Assembly: GCF_028372415.1 (NCBI RefSeq)
Contig: NC_092876.1
Coordinates: 56,473,256 to 56,537,255 of the forward strand
Length of the DNA: 64,000 nt
Direction: 5' to 3'
DNA from: Notamacropus eugenii
Lineage: Eukaryota; Chordata; Mammalia; Diprotodontia; Macropodidae
This document shows positions 60,701-63,383 of this stretch, piece after piece (the first letter of the stretch is position 1; every line of letters starts with the position of its first letter). The notes beneath the pieces were generated by a model, which was not told the DNA's origin, searched no databases, and was given only the letters and a program-made list of their open reading frames with translations. The translations under genes and the position numbers were made by a program.

Positions 60701-63383
60701 GGCACTGTTCTAAGACTAGGGATACAAAGAAGGCAAAAAAATAAAAGCCTACCCTCATGGGACTTCCACTCTAATGGGGGAGGCAGCATATTAATGAGGA
60801 GATACATAGAGGCTGGGTAGATGGCTTTGTACCACAAGGGAAGATCTATAGAGGGCTCTGGGGTTGAGATGGTCAGTACCACTTCCTGGAGGAGACATCC
60901 TCCCCAAAGCAGACCAGCAAAATCCTAAGGATTTCAGGCCTCTGGGCAGTGTTCCAAGAACTCAGGCCACCGAAACTTCCCCACCCAGGGCCCCTAGGCA
61001 CATACCTGGCTGTCTGTGGAATGATGTGATCTTATCTCACAGCCTCAAACCACATTAACCCAAGTTGTCTCAGGAACCAGTGAGAACATGATACAGTGGG
61101 AAAGGAGTGGATGTGGATTTAGGAGATACTAGGTTTATATCCTGCCTTTGAAACTATGAGACCCCAGGAGTATCAGGAGGGTAGCTCAGCTCCCACCCTC
61201 CCTGACTCATTCAGTCTGCTCTGCTTAGCCACCCACTAGTGAGAATCAGCTGTCAGATGAAGCTATAGATAGAATGTTTGTCCAATTTGTAGGTGTCCCA
61301 AAGCTGGGAGGTGTAGCTTGCATGTTGGATGACAGAACTAAGGGCCAAAAAGATGTCACCAGGATAGACTATTAGTCCCCATCTAATGAAGGGAATTTAA
61401 TAGCAAAACGTAAAGGCTTATATTTGGGTTCAAAGAACCAACTATTGGACTTGTAGATAAACTGCAGGATGGGAAAGTTTGGCCAAACCATGGTTTGGGT
61501 GAAAATGATTTGGAGGTCTCAGTGGACTGCAAGCTCAATGTTAGAACGTATTGTGACATGTCCAGCAAAAAAAAAAAAAAAAAAGTGACTATGATTTTAG
61601 ATTTAGATAATAGAAGCAGAGATTCAGAATGAGGGTGGGGGTAGTTCTGCCATCCTCTGCCATGGTCAGACTATGACACTTCATTTTTGGGGGATCCAAA
61701 ATTGATCCCTATATGTCTTATTTTCTCAATGAGGTAGGGAGGGAGAGAATTTAAAACTCAAAAAATTTAAAAAACAAATGTTAAAAATTGGTTTTTACAT
61801 ATAATTGAGGGGAAATAAAATATTAAGGTTAAAAGATTGATACCATTTGTCTTTATATAGACTTTGTTTCCAGATTATCCCTATTCCCTCTCCCCTACCC
61901 AAGGAGTCATCTCTTATAACAAAGGCTGAAATAAAAGGGAGAGGGGAAGCAAAATGAATCACTATATCAAGCGAGTCTTCCAGTATATGCAAGGTTCCAC
62001 ATCCATAGTATCCCACCTCTACAAAAAAGGGGGGACGAGTACCTTTCTTCATCCACTCTTTGGGGCTAAATCTTTGAAAGGATACTGACAAACTGGAGAG
62101 TATCCAGAAGAGAGTGTAGCCAGGCTGGTGGAGGAATGGTTGGCCGTGTCATGCGAGGACAGTTGAAGGACTTGGGGGTTTTATTTGGAGAAAAGAAGAC
62201 ATAAAGGAAACACAGTAATTATCTTCAAGTATATGAAGTGATCTCATAAGGGAAGAGAAATTTTGACTCATTCTGCTTGGTCCCAGAGGATAGAACCAGG
62301 AACAGTGAGTAGAAATTACCAAAAAGTCTGTTTAGGCTTGAAAAAAGAAACAGAAAACCTCTCCAATGATGAGTGTCCCAATGGAGAGTGGGCCCCCTCT
62401 GGAGGTAGTGAGTTCCCCCTCATCTGAGGTCTTCAAATAGAAGCTGGATAAACACCAGACAGGTGCATTGTAGTGAGGATTCCTGTACTGGGATGGTGGC
62501 CTCTGTGGTCCTTTCCAACCCTGAAATTCAATGATTCTGCCATATTAGGGCAAGAAACTTTAGCTGTGTTATCCCACTCTTAGCCCAGCTCAACCCTATC
62601 CTGGACCTCCCTTTCTCCTGTTCCTCAGGGCTTAACCTCCCTTCCAGGAATTCATTTCAGGCTTTCTATAATTCAAAGGCACTGAGGCCACTAGAAACCT
62701 ATAAGATGTCCTGACAGACGAGGTCACCATGCGGAATTACCACCCCTCCCTCTCCCCCCTACACAAACATGCTTGCAAAACTGTTTTGCTAAGTAAGAAA
62801 GTGTCCAGTAAACCTGTAAAAATACACTGACTCAACGTCTAAGAACTTGAACCCTGCCTTCTGACCTAAAGCCCTCAAAGCATTAGGATTTTAAGGGAAT
62901 AATTTTTAAAATTACTGACAGTAATTTCTAACTTGATTTCCCTCTTTCTGTCCCTTTACCCACATTTCTGTTTCATCTCTCTTTCCCCCTGTCTTTGTCT
63001 CTCTCCTTTGTCTTTTTCTCCTTTCTATCTCTCTATCCCCATCTCTTTCTATGTCTGTGTGTGTCTCTGTCTCTGTTTTCCCTTTTCTCTCTCTCTTTCT
63101 CTTCTCTTTTACTCTCTCTCTGTCTCACTCTTCTCTCTCTGTCTCACTCTTCTTTCTGTCTTTCTCCTCTCTTTTCTCTCTCTTCTTTCATACTCTCTCT
63201 CTGCCTCTTTCTTACTCTCTCTTTCTCTCTCTCTTCTCTCACTGTCTCTCTCCCTATCTCTGTCTCTGTCTGGCTCCTCCCTTCCTCCCTCTTTCCTCTA
63301 CAGGGAGTTCACAGGTGAAGACCATGTCCATCAATCAGATCCTCTCCAATGAAAACCTCATCAGTTACAACAAATTTGTCCAG
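25362..63383 (+). CDS. PADI3: PADI3, peptidylarginine deiminase type 3 (exons 1-14 of 16)
   Basis: Calcium-dependent cytosolic arginine deiminase; in placental mammals it citrullinates trichohyalin, filaggrin and S100A3 in hair follicle and epidermis. Fourteen exons (92, 181, 73, 62, 118, 126, 179, 104, 112, 108, 152, 145, 103 and 80 nt) join in frame without a stop to give 545 codons. With the two missing exons (42 + 77 codons if like PADI1 here) the protein would be 664 residues, the human PADI3 length. The start '[16 protein letters not shown]' is the PADI3 start. Domains: PAD_N (about 1-113), PAD_M (about 115-273), PAD_C (from about 283). Calcium ligands N153, D155, D157, D165, D168, D176, D179, D369, S370, N373 and D388 are present. 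Catalytic D350, H470 and D472 are present; the Cys (expected 646) lies past the window. All splice sites are GT-AG. Confidence 0.97.
25793..25945 (-). repeat. ~33-bp tail-type repeat, about 4 copies
   Basis: Degenerate units of 'GAATGTTAGAGCTGGCTGGG' type near 25,868 with neighbours before and after. Same family and orientation as 42,843-43,100. Confidence 0.55.
26565..26825 (+). mobile_element. MIR fragment (+) abutting a reversed SINE
   Basis: 26,565-26,705 reads plus ('TTTCTCATCTGTAAAATGGG', 'GAAGGAGATAATGTAATAC'); 26,705-26,825 reads minus ('GAAGAGACTGAAGTTCAGAG', 'GCCAGAATTCAAACGCAGC'). Confidence 0.7.
27350..27790. mobile_element. Two SINE fragments, opposite orientations
   Basis: 27,350-27,440 minus ('CAGAAGTGGAAACTGAGGCA'); 27,660-27,790 plus ('GGGTCTCAGTTTCCTCCTCT', 'GAGATGACTGGACTAAGTGG'). 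Confidence 0.6.
27884..28130 (-). mobile_element. MIR-family SINE, near full length, reversed
   Basis: 'GCACTGTGCTAAGCACTTTA', 'AAGTGACTTGCCCAGGGTTA', 'CACTGCACCATGAAGCTGCC' in reverse order; about 245 bases. Confidence 0.85.
28135..28390 (-). mobile_element. Marsupial tRNA-type SINE, full length, reversed
   Basis: 'CTGACTCTTTGTGACCCCAC', 'GGTTTGCCATTTCCTTCTCT', 'GGGTCACCCAGCTAGTAGGT' in reverse order, lying directly beside the MIR copy at 27,884-28,130. Confidence 0.85.
28425..28860 (+). mobile_element. CR1/L3-like LINE fragment
   Basis: 'GGAACCTGTACATTATAGGC' and 'CAAAGGACCAGTATCAAGAG' read like a decayed CR1/L3 reverse-transcriptase region. No open frame. Confidence 0.5.
28985..29215 (-). 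mobile_element. MIR-family SINE, reversed
   Basis: 'GACAGCTAGCATTGACAACA', 'TAATAGATGAGGAAAGGAAG', 'GGATTTGAACTCAGATCCTC' in reverse order. Confidence 0.7.
29265..29574 (+). mobile_element. hAT-type non-autonomous DNA transposon
   Basis: Terminal inverted repeats begin near 'CAGGTCTCAAACTTCTTGG' and end 'CATTTTGAGAACTACTG'. Flanks GTTTAGAG (29,257-29,264) and ACTTAGAG (29,575-29,582) match at 6 of 8 bases, the 8-bp target duplication of the hAT superfamily. Interrupted at 29,326 by a SINE. Confidence 0.8.
29326..29402 (+). mobile_element. SINE fragment nested in the hAT element
   Basis: 'CTACGTGACCCTGGGCAAGT' marks the SINE. It is flanked by a 15-bp duplication of hAT sequence (29,311-29,325 and 29,403-29,417, 14 of 15 identical). 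Confidence 0.8.
29735..30025 (-). mobile_element. Two reversed SINE fragments in series
   Basis: 'TTAGTCTCAGAGAGATGACA' near 29,802 and 'GAGGAGGAAACTGAGGTTCA' near 29,923; each carries its own reversed SINE order. Confidence 0.65.
30495..30800 (-). mobile_element. Reversed SINE plus reversed MIR
   Basis: 'CATTTTACAGATGAAGAGCT' (30,495-30,580) followed by a MIR copy: 'GGGCCTACTATGTGCCAGAC', 'GTTGAGGAAACTGAGGCAGG', 'GAAGTGTCTCAGGCCAGAGG'. Confidence 0.75.
30835..31020 (+). mobile_element. L2 3' fragment
   Basis: 'GAGGCCTTTCCTATTTTCCC' and 'AAGCTTCTTGGGGGCAGGAA' in L2 order. Confidence 0.65.
31200..31870 (-). mobile_element. Reversed SINE, CR1/L3-like and MIR fragments
   Basis: 31,200-31,330 and 31,640-31,850 are reversed MIR/SINE copies ('GGAAACTGAGGTCCAGGGAA'). 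Between them, 31,350-31,610 is reversed CR1/L3-like: 'CTCCAGAGGCAGACCATTCT', 'TTTGGGGCCAAACAGGACAA'. Confidence 0.65.
31975..32690 (-). mobile_element. L2 fragments and a full-length marsupial SINE, all reversed
   Basis: 31,975-32,110 and 32,565-32,690 are L2-like. 32,232-32,464 is a full marsupial tRNA-type SINE: 'TTGACCCCATTTGGGGTTTT', 'AGTTTGCCATTTCCTTCTCT', 'GTGACTTGCCCAGGGTCACA'. Confidence 0.8.
32885..33382. repeat. GA-rich purine tract (GAGA/GACA)n
   Basis: About 500 bases of almost pure purine units ending in a (GA)n run of about 55 bases. Produces long Arg/Glu and Ser/Leu open frames on the two strands that are not genes. Can form triplex DNA. Confidence 0.97.
33388..33760 (+). mobile_element. 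MAR1-like SINE plus MIR 3' fragment
   Basis: 33,388-33,590: 'AAGCCAGGAAGACTCAAATT', 'TTCACCTGTAAAATGAGGGA', 'GGTCTCTTCCAGCTTTGCC'. 33,592-33,760: 'GTGTGGTTTTGGGCAAGCTC'. The first sits at the end of the GA tract. Confidence 0.75.
33840..34340 (+). repeat. CR1/L3-like fragment and an unnamed old repeat
   Basis: 33,840-33,960 resembles CR1/L3 ('TATGGCCCCAAGGGCAGAAG'). 34,010-34,340 belongs to an unnamed family seen again at 36,640-37,090 and 46,590-47,080, with phrases such as 'AGGGAAGGCACTGACATG'. Confidence 0.4.
34955..35285 (+). mobile_element. RTE-tailed marsupial SINE
   Basis: 'TGGACTATCACCAGTCATCC', 'GTGAGGCTGATGACTTTGTG' and the tail 'GATGTCATTGGTCCACTATG'. The same element is at 36,440-36,615 and reversed at 56,865-57,100. 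RTE assignment from memory. Confidence 0.65.
35290..36330. mobile_element. L2 and SINE fragments
   Basis: L2 plus at 35,290-35,385 ('CAGTGCCTGGCACACAGAAG') and 35,860-36,025 ('AATTCCTTGAGAGCTGGGGC'); reversed SINE 35,612-35,815 ('AAGTGACTTGCCCAGGGCCA'); plus MAR1 3' part 36,235-36,325 ('TCATCTGTAAAATGAGGGGG'). Confidence 0.75.
36440..36615 (+). mobile_element. RTE-tailed marsupial SINE, second copy
   Basis: 'CACCAATCATCTTGACTTTG', 'GAATGAGGCTGATGACTCTG', 'GATGTCATTGATTCTCTTTG'. Confidence 0.65.
36640..37090. repeat. Unnamed old repeat, second copy
   Basis: 'GTGATGTGGTTAGATCTGCA' and 'AGTCACTTTGTTGGCTGTGT' resemble a mammal-wide repeat also seen at 46,590-47,080. I do not recall its name. 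Confidence 0.4.
37393..37610. mobile_element. hAT MITE with ~83-bp inverted arms
   Basis: Left arm 37,393-37,475 and right arm 37,529-37,610 are inverted copies (about 5 in 6 positions pair), around a ~53-base AT-rich centre. Ends are CAGGGGTGAGG and CCTCACCTCTG. Flanks ATTTAGGT (37,385-37,392) and GTTTAGGT (37,611-37,618) match at 7 of 8, a hAT-type duplication. Confidence 0.88.
37640..38000 (+). mobile_element. L2 3' region
   Basis: 'GCTGTTGAAATAACCTCC', 'CCTCCAAGGCTCAGCTCAGG' and 'GTGTCACCTTCTTGTTTCC' in L2 order, with a MIR-like scrap near 37,730. Confidence 0.65.
37960..38790 (-). repeat. Unnamed interspersed repeat, copy B
   Basis: 'GATGGCTCCTCCACCTTTTG' near 38,354 and 'CTTTTGCTTTGGGCAAAGAG' near 38,418 correspond, with the same spacing, to motifs in 9480-10,030. 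Likely a long, old LINE-type family; orientation uncertain. Confidence 0.4.
38853..39040. repeat. AT-rich degenerate (TATG/TATA)n tract
   Basis: Imperfect TATATG/CATATA units; short spurious frames only. Confidence 0.8.
39430..39775 (+). mobile_element. LINE 3' end with fossil C2H2 zinc finger
   Basis: 'CAGAAAGGGTGCTGTGCTCT' and 'TGGTCCTCTTTGAGAACGAA' identify a common marsupial LINE 3' end, probably RTE-type. At 39,644-39,715 one frame reads [10 protein letters not shown], a TGA stop, then [12 protein letters not shown] and a stop, a decayed C2H2 finger at the end of the old ORF. Confidence 0.65.
39820..40062 (-). mobile_element. Marsupial tRNA-type SINE, full length, reversed
   Basis: 'TTGGGGTTTTCTTGGCAGAG', 'AGTTTGCCATTTCCTTCTTC', 'CCACTGTGCCACGTAGCTGC' in reverse order. 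Confidence 0.88.
40300..40660. mobile_element. Reversed SINE then plus-strand SINE fragment
   Basis: 40,330-40,460 minus ('GAAGAAACTGAGGCTCCAAA'); 40,520-40,660 plus ('GAGGATCTGAGTTCAAATTC', 'GATCTCATCTGTAAAATGAG'). Confidence 0.7.
40700..41165 (+). mobile_element. Possible solo LTR
   Basis: Non-SINE block beginning near TGTGGGAATTG with CCAATCAG boxes, then 'CATAAAAATCTCTCACTCTG' and 'GCTAATAAATCACATAGC', the layout of a retroviral LTR promoter and poly(A) region. No flanking duplication defined and no internal genes. Confidence 0.25.
41195..41400 (+). mobile_element. CR1/L3-like fragment
   Basis: 'GACTTGTCCTCCTTGGCCCT' and 'AACCAGGAAGCAGGGGGTGG' in CR1/L3 order. Confidence 0.55.
41560..41690 (+). 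mobile_element. L2 3' end
   Basis: 'CTTGAGGGTAGGATTTGTTT', 'TTTGTATCCCCAGCAACTGG', 'AATAAATGCTTGTGGATGG'. Ends about 115 bases before exon 2. Confidence 0.8.
41806..41986 (+). CDS. PADI3: PADI3 coding exon 2
   Basis: 181 nt; acceptor 'CTCTCAG', donor 'GTAAGT'. Encodes '[20 protein letters not shown]' to '[11 protein letters not shown]' (residues 31-91), most of the N-terminal immunoglobulin-like PAD_N domain. Confidence 0.97.
42843..43100 (-). repeat. ~33-bp minisatellite, about 8 copies (tail unit, reversed)
   Basis: Units of 'GAATGTCAGAGCTGGGAGGG' plus 'TCCTTAGAACACA' head to tail. Reverse orientation relative to the arrays at 655 and 5455. Confidence 0.9.
43125..43310 (-). mobile_element. 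Marsupial tRNA-type SINE, reversed, diverged
   Basis: 'TTCAGTTCTGTCTGACTCTT' and 'ATTTGGGGTTTTCTTGGCAG' immediately follow the minisatellite. Confidence 0.7.
43807..43879 (+). CDS. PADI3: PADI3 coding exon 3
   Basis: 73 nt; acceptor 'TCTGCAG', donor 'GTAAGTG'. Encodes '[20 protein letters not shown]' to 'LTCV' plus one base of D116. Completes the PAD_N domain. Confidence 0.97.
44290..44520 (+). mobile_element. MAR1-like SINE variant
   Basis: 'GCCTCAGAGCCAGGAAGGCT', 'CCAGGACTCTAAGATGCTGC', 'TCTCATTGGGAGCTCCCTCT'. Same variant 3' half as 9289-9470. Confidence 0.75.
44621..44862 (+). mobile_element. Marsupial tRNA-type SINE, full length with TSD
   Basis: Head 'GGGCATCTAGTTGCATAGAG', core 'TGACCTGGGGCAAGTCACTT', 3' half 'GGAAATGGCAAACCACTCCA', end 'GACTGGACAACAAAA'. 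TTCTATAG occurs on both sides (before 44,622 and at about 44,866), a likely target-site duplication. Confidence 0.88.
45075..45240 (+). mobile_element. MAR1/MIR-like SINE
   Basis: 'ACAGTAGAAAGGGCATTGGC' and 'CAGTTTTCTCATCTGTCAGA' in plus order. Confidence 0.7.
45398..45459 (+). CDS. PADI3: PADI3 coding exon 4
   Basis: 62 nt; acceptor 'GATGCAG', donor 'GTACTC'. Encodes '[20 protein letters not shown]' (to residue 136), the start of the PAD_M domain with an Asp-rich calcium-type loop. Confidence 0.96.
45640..46525. mobile_element. Two L2 3' ends facing opposite ways
   Basis: 45,640-45,860 minus ('GGACCTACTATGTGCCGGGC', 'CTGCCCTCAAGGCACTTCTA'); 45,960-46,525 plus ('GCTTGAGTGGATCTCTATTA', 'CTCCAGGAAGTCTTCCCTGA', 'AAGGAGCTCTTTGAGGGTAG'). 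Confidence 0.8.
46590..47080. repeat. Unnamed old repeat, third copy
   Basis: 'GGGCCTTGAATTTTGGATAA', 'TTCATCCTATAGGTGCTGGA', 'AGCAGAGGAGTGACGTAATG'. Shares its theme with 36,640-37,090. Ends close to the exon 5 acceptor. Confidence 0.45.
47088..47205 (+). CDS. PADI3: PADI3 coding exon 5 (calcium site)
   Basis: 118 nt; acceptor 'TTGTCAG', donor 'GTACAA'. Encodes residues 137-176. '[18 protein letters not shown]' supplies ligands N153, D155, D157, D165 and D168 of the PAD_M calcium sites. Confidence 0.97.
47206..47928 (+). other. PADI3 intron 5
   Basis: Plus-strand SINE 47,475-47,622 ('TCTGGGTCTCAGTTTCCTAT') directly followed by a reversed SINE 47,625-47,790 ('TTTATAGCTGGAAGAAGATT'). The rest is unassigned. 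Confidence 0.75.
47929..48054 (+). CDS. PADI3: PADI3 coding exon 6
   Basis: 126 nt; acceptor 'TCCTCAG', donor 'GTGAGTC'. Encodes '[19 protein letters not shown]' to 'ERARVFHAC'. It opens with D176 and D179, further calcium ligands. Confidence 0.97.
48210..48600 (-). mobile_element. CR1/L3-like 3' end, reversed
   Basis: 'AATGGTCATCCAGCTTTTTC', 'AACTCCCTCTCCCTGGGGCA', 'CCATTTGTTCTGTCCTCTGG' follow the reversed CR1/L3 3' order. Confidence 0.65.
48605..48788 (+). mobile_element. MAR1-like SINE
   Basis: 'GAGGATCTGGGTTCAAATTT', 'TCAGTTTCCTCATATGTAAA', 'GGTCCCTTCCAGCCCTAAAT'. A nearly full copy with the typical tail. Confidence 0.85.
49507..49685 (+). CDS. PADI3: PADI3 coding exon 7
   Basis: 179 nt; acceptor 'CCTTCAG', donor 'GTACGA'. 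Encodes '[20 protein letters not shown]' to '[11 protein letters not shown]' (residues 218-277), the end of PAD_M. Confidence 0.97.
49686..50772 (+). other. PADI3 intron 7
   Basis: A broken (TG)n tract at 50,413-50,468 with TGCGCA interruptions. Otherwise no repeat or element that I can identify. Confidence 0.75.
50773..50876 (+). CDS. PADI3: PADI3 coding exon 8
   Basis: 104 nt; acceptor 'CCCGCAG', donor 'GTGAGTC'. Encodes '[19 protein letters not shown]' to 'LPPVEVYVC' plus two bases of K312. Start of the PAD_C catalytic domain. The next intron is only 127 bases. Confidence 0.97.
51004..51115 (+). CDS. PADI3: PADI3 coding exon 9
   Basis: 112 nt; acceptor 'TCCACAG', donor 'GTGAGG'. Encodes '[19 protein letters not shown]' to 'ENRNDRWIQ' (to residue 349). 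'NDRWIQDE' spans the junction to the catalytic Asp in exon 10. Confidence 0.97.
51155..51525. repeat. GA-rich purine tract
   Basis: About 370 bases of GAGA/GGAG/GACA units. Gives long spurious Arg/Glu and Ser/Leu frames. Confidence 0.95.
51624..51815 (+). mobile_element. Marsupial tRNA-type SINE beside exon 10
   Basis: 'TCTGGCCTCAGACACTTACT', 'GGAAATGGCAAACCACTCCA', 'AATGGGGTCATGAAGAGTTG', A-rich end 'AAAAAACAACTG'. Its tail lies where the exon 10 branch point should be. Confidence 0.88.
51834..51941 (+). CDS. PADI3: PADI3 coding exon 10 (catalytic Asp350)
   Basis: 108 nt, 36 codons; acceptor 'TTCTCAG', donor 'GTGGGT'. The first codon is catalytic D350, followed by '[18 protein letters not shown]' and '[11 protein letters not shown]', which holds calcium ligands D369, S370 and N373. 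Confidence 0.98.
51942..53001 (+). other. PADI3 intron 10
   Basis: Dominated by the 33/66-bp minisatellite at 52,248-52,680. The flanks (51,942-52,245 and 52,690-53,000) show no known repeat. Confidence 0.85.
52248..52680 (-). repeat. 33-bp minisatellite, ~13 copies with 66-bp dimer pattern
   Basis: Units of 'GGATGTCAGGGCTGGGAGGG' plus a spacer. In the central copies the spacer alternates between 'CCCTTAGAACCCA' and 'CCCTAAGAACCTG', so the true period there is 66 bp. Central copies are almost identical, outer ones diverged, as expected for recent unequal exchange. Confidence 0.95.
53002..53153 (+). CDS. PADI3: PADI3 coding exon 11
   Basis: 152 nt; acceptor 'TGCCCAG', donor 'GTAAGAG'. Encodes '[18 protein letters not shown]' to '[10 protein letters not shown]' plus two bases of G436. 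D388 is a calcium ligand. Confidence 0.97.
53285..53725. repeat. AT-rich (TATG/CATA)n tract
   Basis: About 440 bases of degenerate ATAT/TGTA/CACATA units, giving only spurious Tyr/Ile-rich frames. Confidence 0.85.
53745..54060 (+). mobile_element. Full MIR joined to a marsupial SINE 3' end
   Basis: MIR order 'TGTGATCCTAAGCAAGTCAC', 'TCATCTGTAAAATGGGGATA', 'GTTGTTGTAAGGATCAAATG', 'AAGTGCTATATAAATGC'. Then from about 53,995 the unrelated SINE end 'AAGAAAACCCCAATGGGTCC', a composite of two families. Confidence 0.85.
54240..54360 (+). mobile_element. MAR1-like SINE 3' part
   Basis: 'GTGCCTCAGTTTCCTCATCT' and 'GGCCCTTTCCAGCTCTTAAT'. Confidence 0.8.
54428..54511. mobile_element. hAT MITE, truncated copy
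   Basis: 'CTCTTGAGGACTTACGGGGC', 'CACATGTGGCTTTGAGGCTG' and 'CAGATGCCTTACCCTTGG' match the right arm of the element at 37,393-37,610; the left arm is lost. Confidence 0.6.
55075..55440. repeat. Three tail-type units then a GA/GACA purine tract
   Basis: 55,075-55,160 holds about three reversed ~33-bp tail units ('GAATGTCAGAGCAGGGATGG'). They merge into (GAGA/GACA)n at 55,160-55,440, which has an internal repeat of about 90 bases. Confidence 0.85.
55525..55690 (-). mobile_element. L2 3' end, reversed
   Basis: 'GCACCTACTGTGTGCCAAGC', 'CAGTGCTAAGCCCAGGGGAC', 'CCCTTGAGGAGCTCCCAGTC'. Confidence 0.8.
56063..56530. mobile_element. MIR (+), L2-like scrap, reversed MIR
   Basis: 56,063-56,290 plus ('GCTGTGTGACCCTGGGAAAG', 'CTCAGTTTCCTCATCTGTAG', 'AAGCACTTAGTACAGAGAC'); 56,290-56,375 L2-like; 56,395-56,525 minus ('CAGTTGTGGCAACTGAGGGC'). 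Confidence 0.8.
56685..56785 (+). mobile_element. L2 3' end
   Basis: 'GCTTCTTGAGGGCTGGGACA' and 'GTAGGTGCTTAATAAATATT'. Confidence 0.75.
56865..57100 (-). mobile_element. RTE-tailed marsupial SINE, reversed
   Basis: 'TGTCCTTTGTTGCTGAAGAA', 'AATGATGACATGACTTGCAC', 'TTCATCAGGATGACTGGAGA' are the reverse complement of the 34,955 family. Confidence 0.6.
57676..57737. repeat. (TG)n microsatellite
   Basis: About 26 uninterrupted TG units plus a TGCGTGTATG end, at the border of the L1 fragment. Confidence 0.95.
57740..58150 (-). mobile_element. L1 3' end, reversed, next to exon 12
   Basis: 'CTGGGATTACTGAGTCAAGG', 'TCCAAATTGTTTCCAAGAAT', 'AGTGCCCCCAATAATGTCTA', 'ATTGAGAAAGGGCACTTAGT' are reversed L1 phrases. 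Ends about 40 bases before exon 12. Confidence 0.75.
58190..58334 (+). CDS. PADI3: PADI3 coding exon 12 (catalytic His470, Asp472)
   Basis: 145 nt; acceptor 'ACTCCAG', donor 'GTAAGG'. Encodes '[20 protein letters not shown]' to 'SFVPVSDDK'. 'VGHVDEF' holds H470 and D472. Confidence 0.98.
58335..59138 (+). other. PADI3 intron 12
   Basis: One plus-strand MAR1-like SINE (58,478-58,665; 'CTCATCTGTAAAATGAGAGG') and an L2-like scrap (58,730-58,800). 58,810-59,138 shows nothing recognised. Confidence 0.75.
59139..59241 (+). CDS. PADI3: PADI3 coding exon 13
   Basis: 103 nt; acceptor 'ATACAG', donor 'GTGAGTT'. Encodes '[20 protein letters not shown]' to 'RALLFEGLI' plus one base. A GT at the position of the PADI1 donor ('GAAG|GTCTT') is kept as coding sequence; the donor used lies 9 nt downstream. 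Confidence 0.95.
59640..59870 (+). mobile_element. Two SINE 3' fragments
   Basis: 'TAGCTGTGTGACCCTGGGCA' and 'TTCCTCATCTGTAAAATGAG' near 59,648-59,720, then 'CTCAGTTTCCCCATCTGTAA' near 59,827. Confidence 0.75.
60020..60300 (-). repeat. ~43-bp tandem array of a SINE core segment
   Basis: About six to seven units of 'ATTCTCATTTTACAGATGGG' plus 'GAAACTGAGGCTCAAATA', with variable spacing of about 35-50 bases. The unit is the reversed MIR/MAR1 core ('CATTTTACAGATGAGGAAAC'). Confidence 0.85.
60665..60830 (-). mobile_element. L2 3' end, reversed
   Basis: 'CATTAAGTACTGATTATATG', 'GGCACTGTTCTAAGACTAGG', 'CTACCCTCATGGGACTTCCA'. Confidence 0.75.
61390..62545 (+). mobile_element. CR1/L3-like LINE 3' region, long copy
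   Basis: 'AAAGGCTTATATTTGGGTTC', 'ACTGCAAGCTCAATGTTAGA', 'GACAAACTGGAGAGTATCCA', 'TCTTCAAGTATATGAAGTGA' and the tail 'GGTCCTTTCCAACCCTGAAA'. It is split by other sequence at about 61,680-62,075; a poly(A) run is at 61,566-61,583. Confidence 0.7.
62937..63300. repeat. CT-rich pyrimidine tract joined to exon 14 acceptor
   Basis: About 365 bases of CTCT/TCTT/CCCT units running without break into the acceptor 'CTCTACAG' at 63,303. Gives spurious Ser/Leu frames in all plus frames. Confidence 0.96.
63304..63383 (+). CDS. PADI3: PADI3 coding exon 14
   Basis: 80 nt; acceptor 'TCTACAG', donor 'GTAAGTG'. Encodes '[19 protein letters not shown]' to 'YNKFVQ' (to residue 545). Exons 15 and 16 lie past the window. 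Confidence 0.96.

Larger units (their letters stand above)
59242..63303 (+). other. PADI3 intron 13 (4.1 kb)
   Basis: SINE fragments (59,640-59,870), SINE-core tandem array (60,020-60,300), reversed SINE (60,360-60,530), reversed L2 (60,665-60,830), CR1/L3-like LINE (61,390-62,545), CT tract to exon 14. 59,245-59,630, 60,840-61,080 and 62,560-62,935 show nothing I recognise. Confidence 0.75.
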
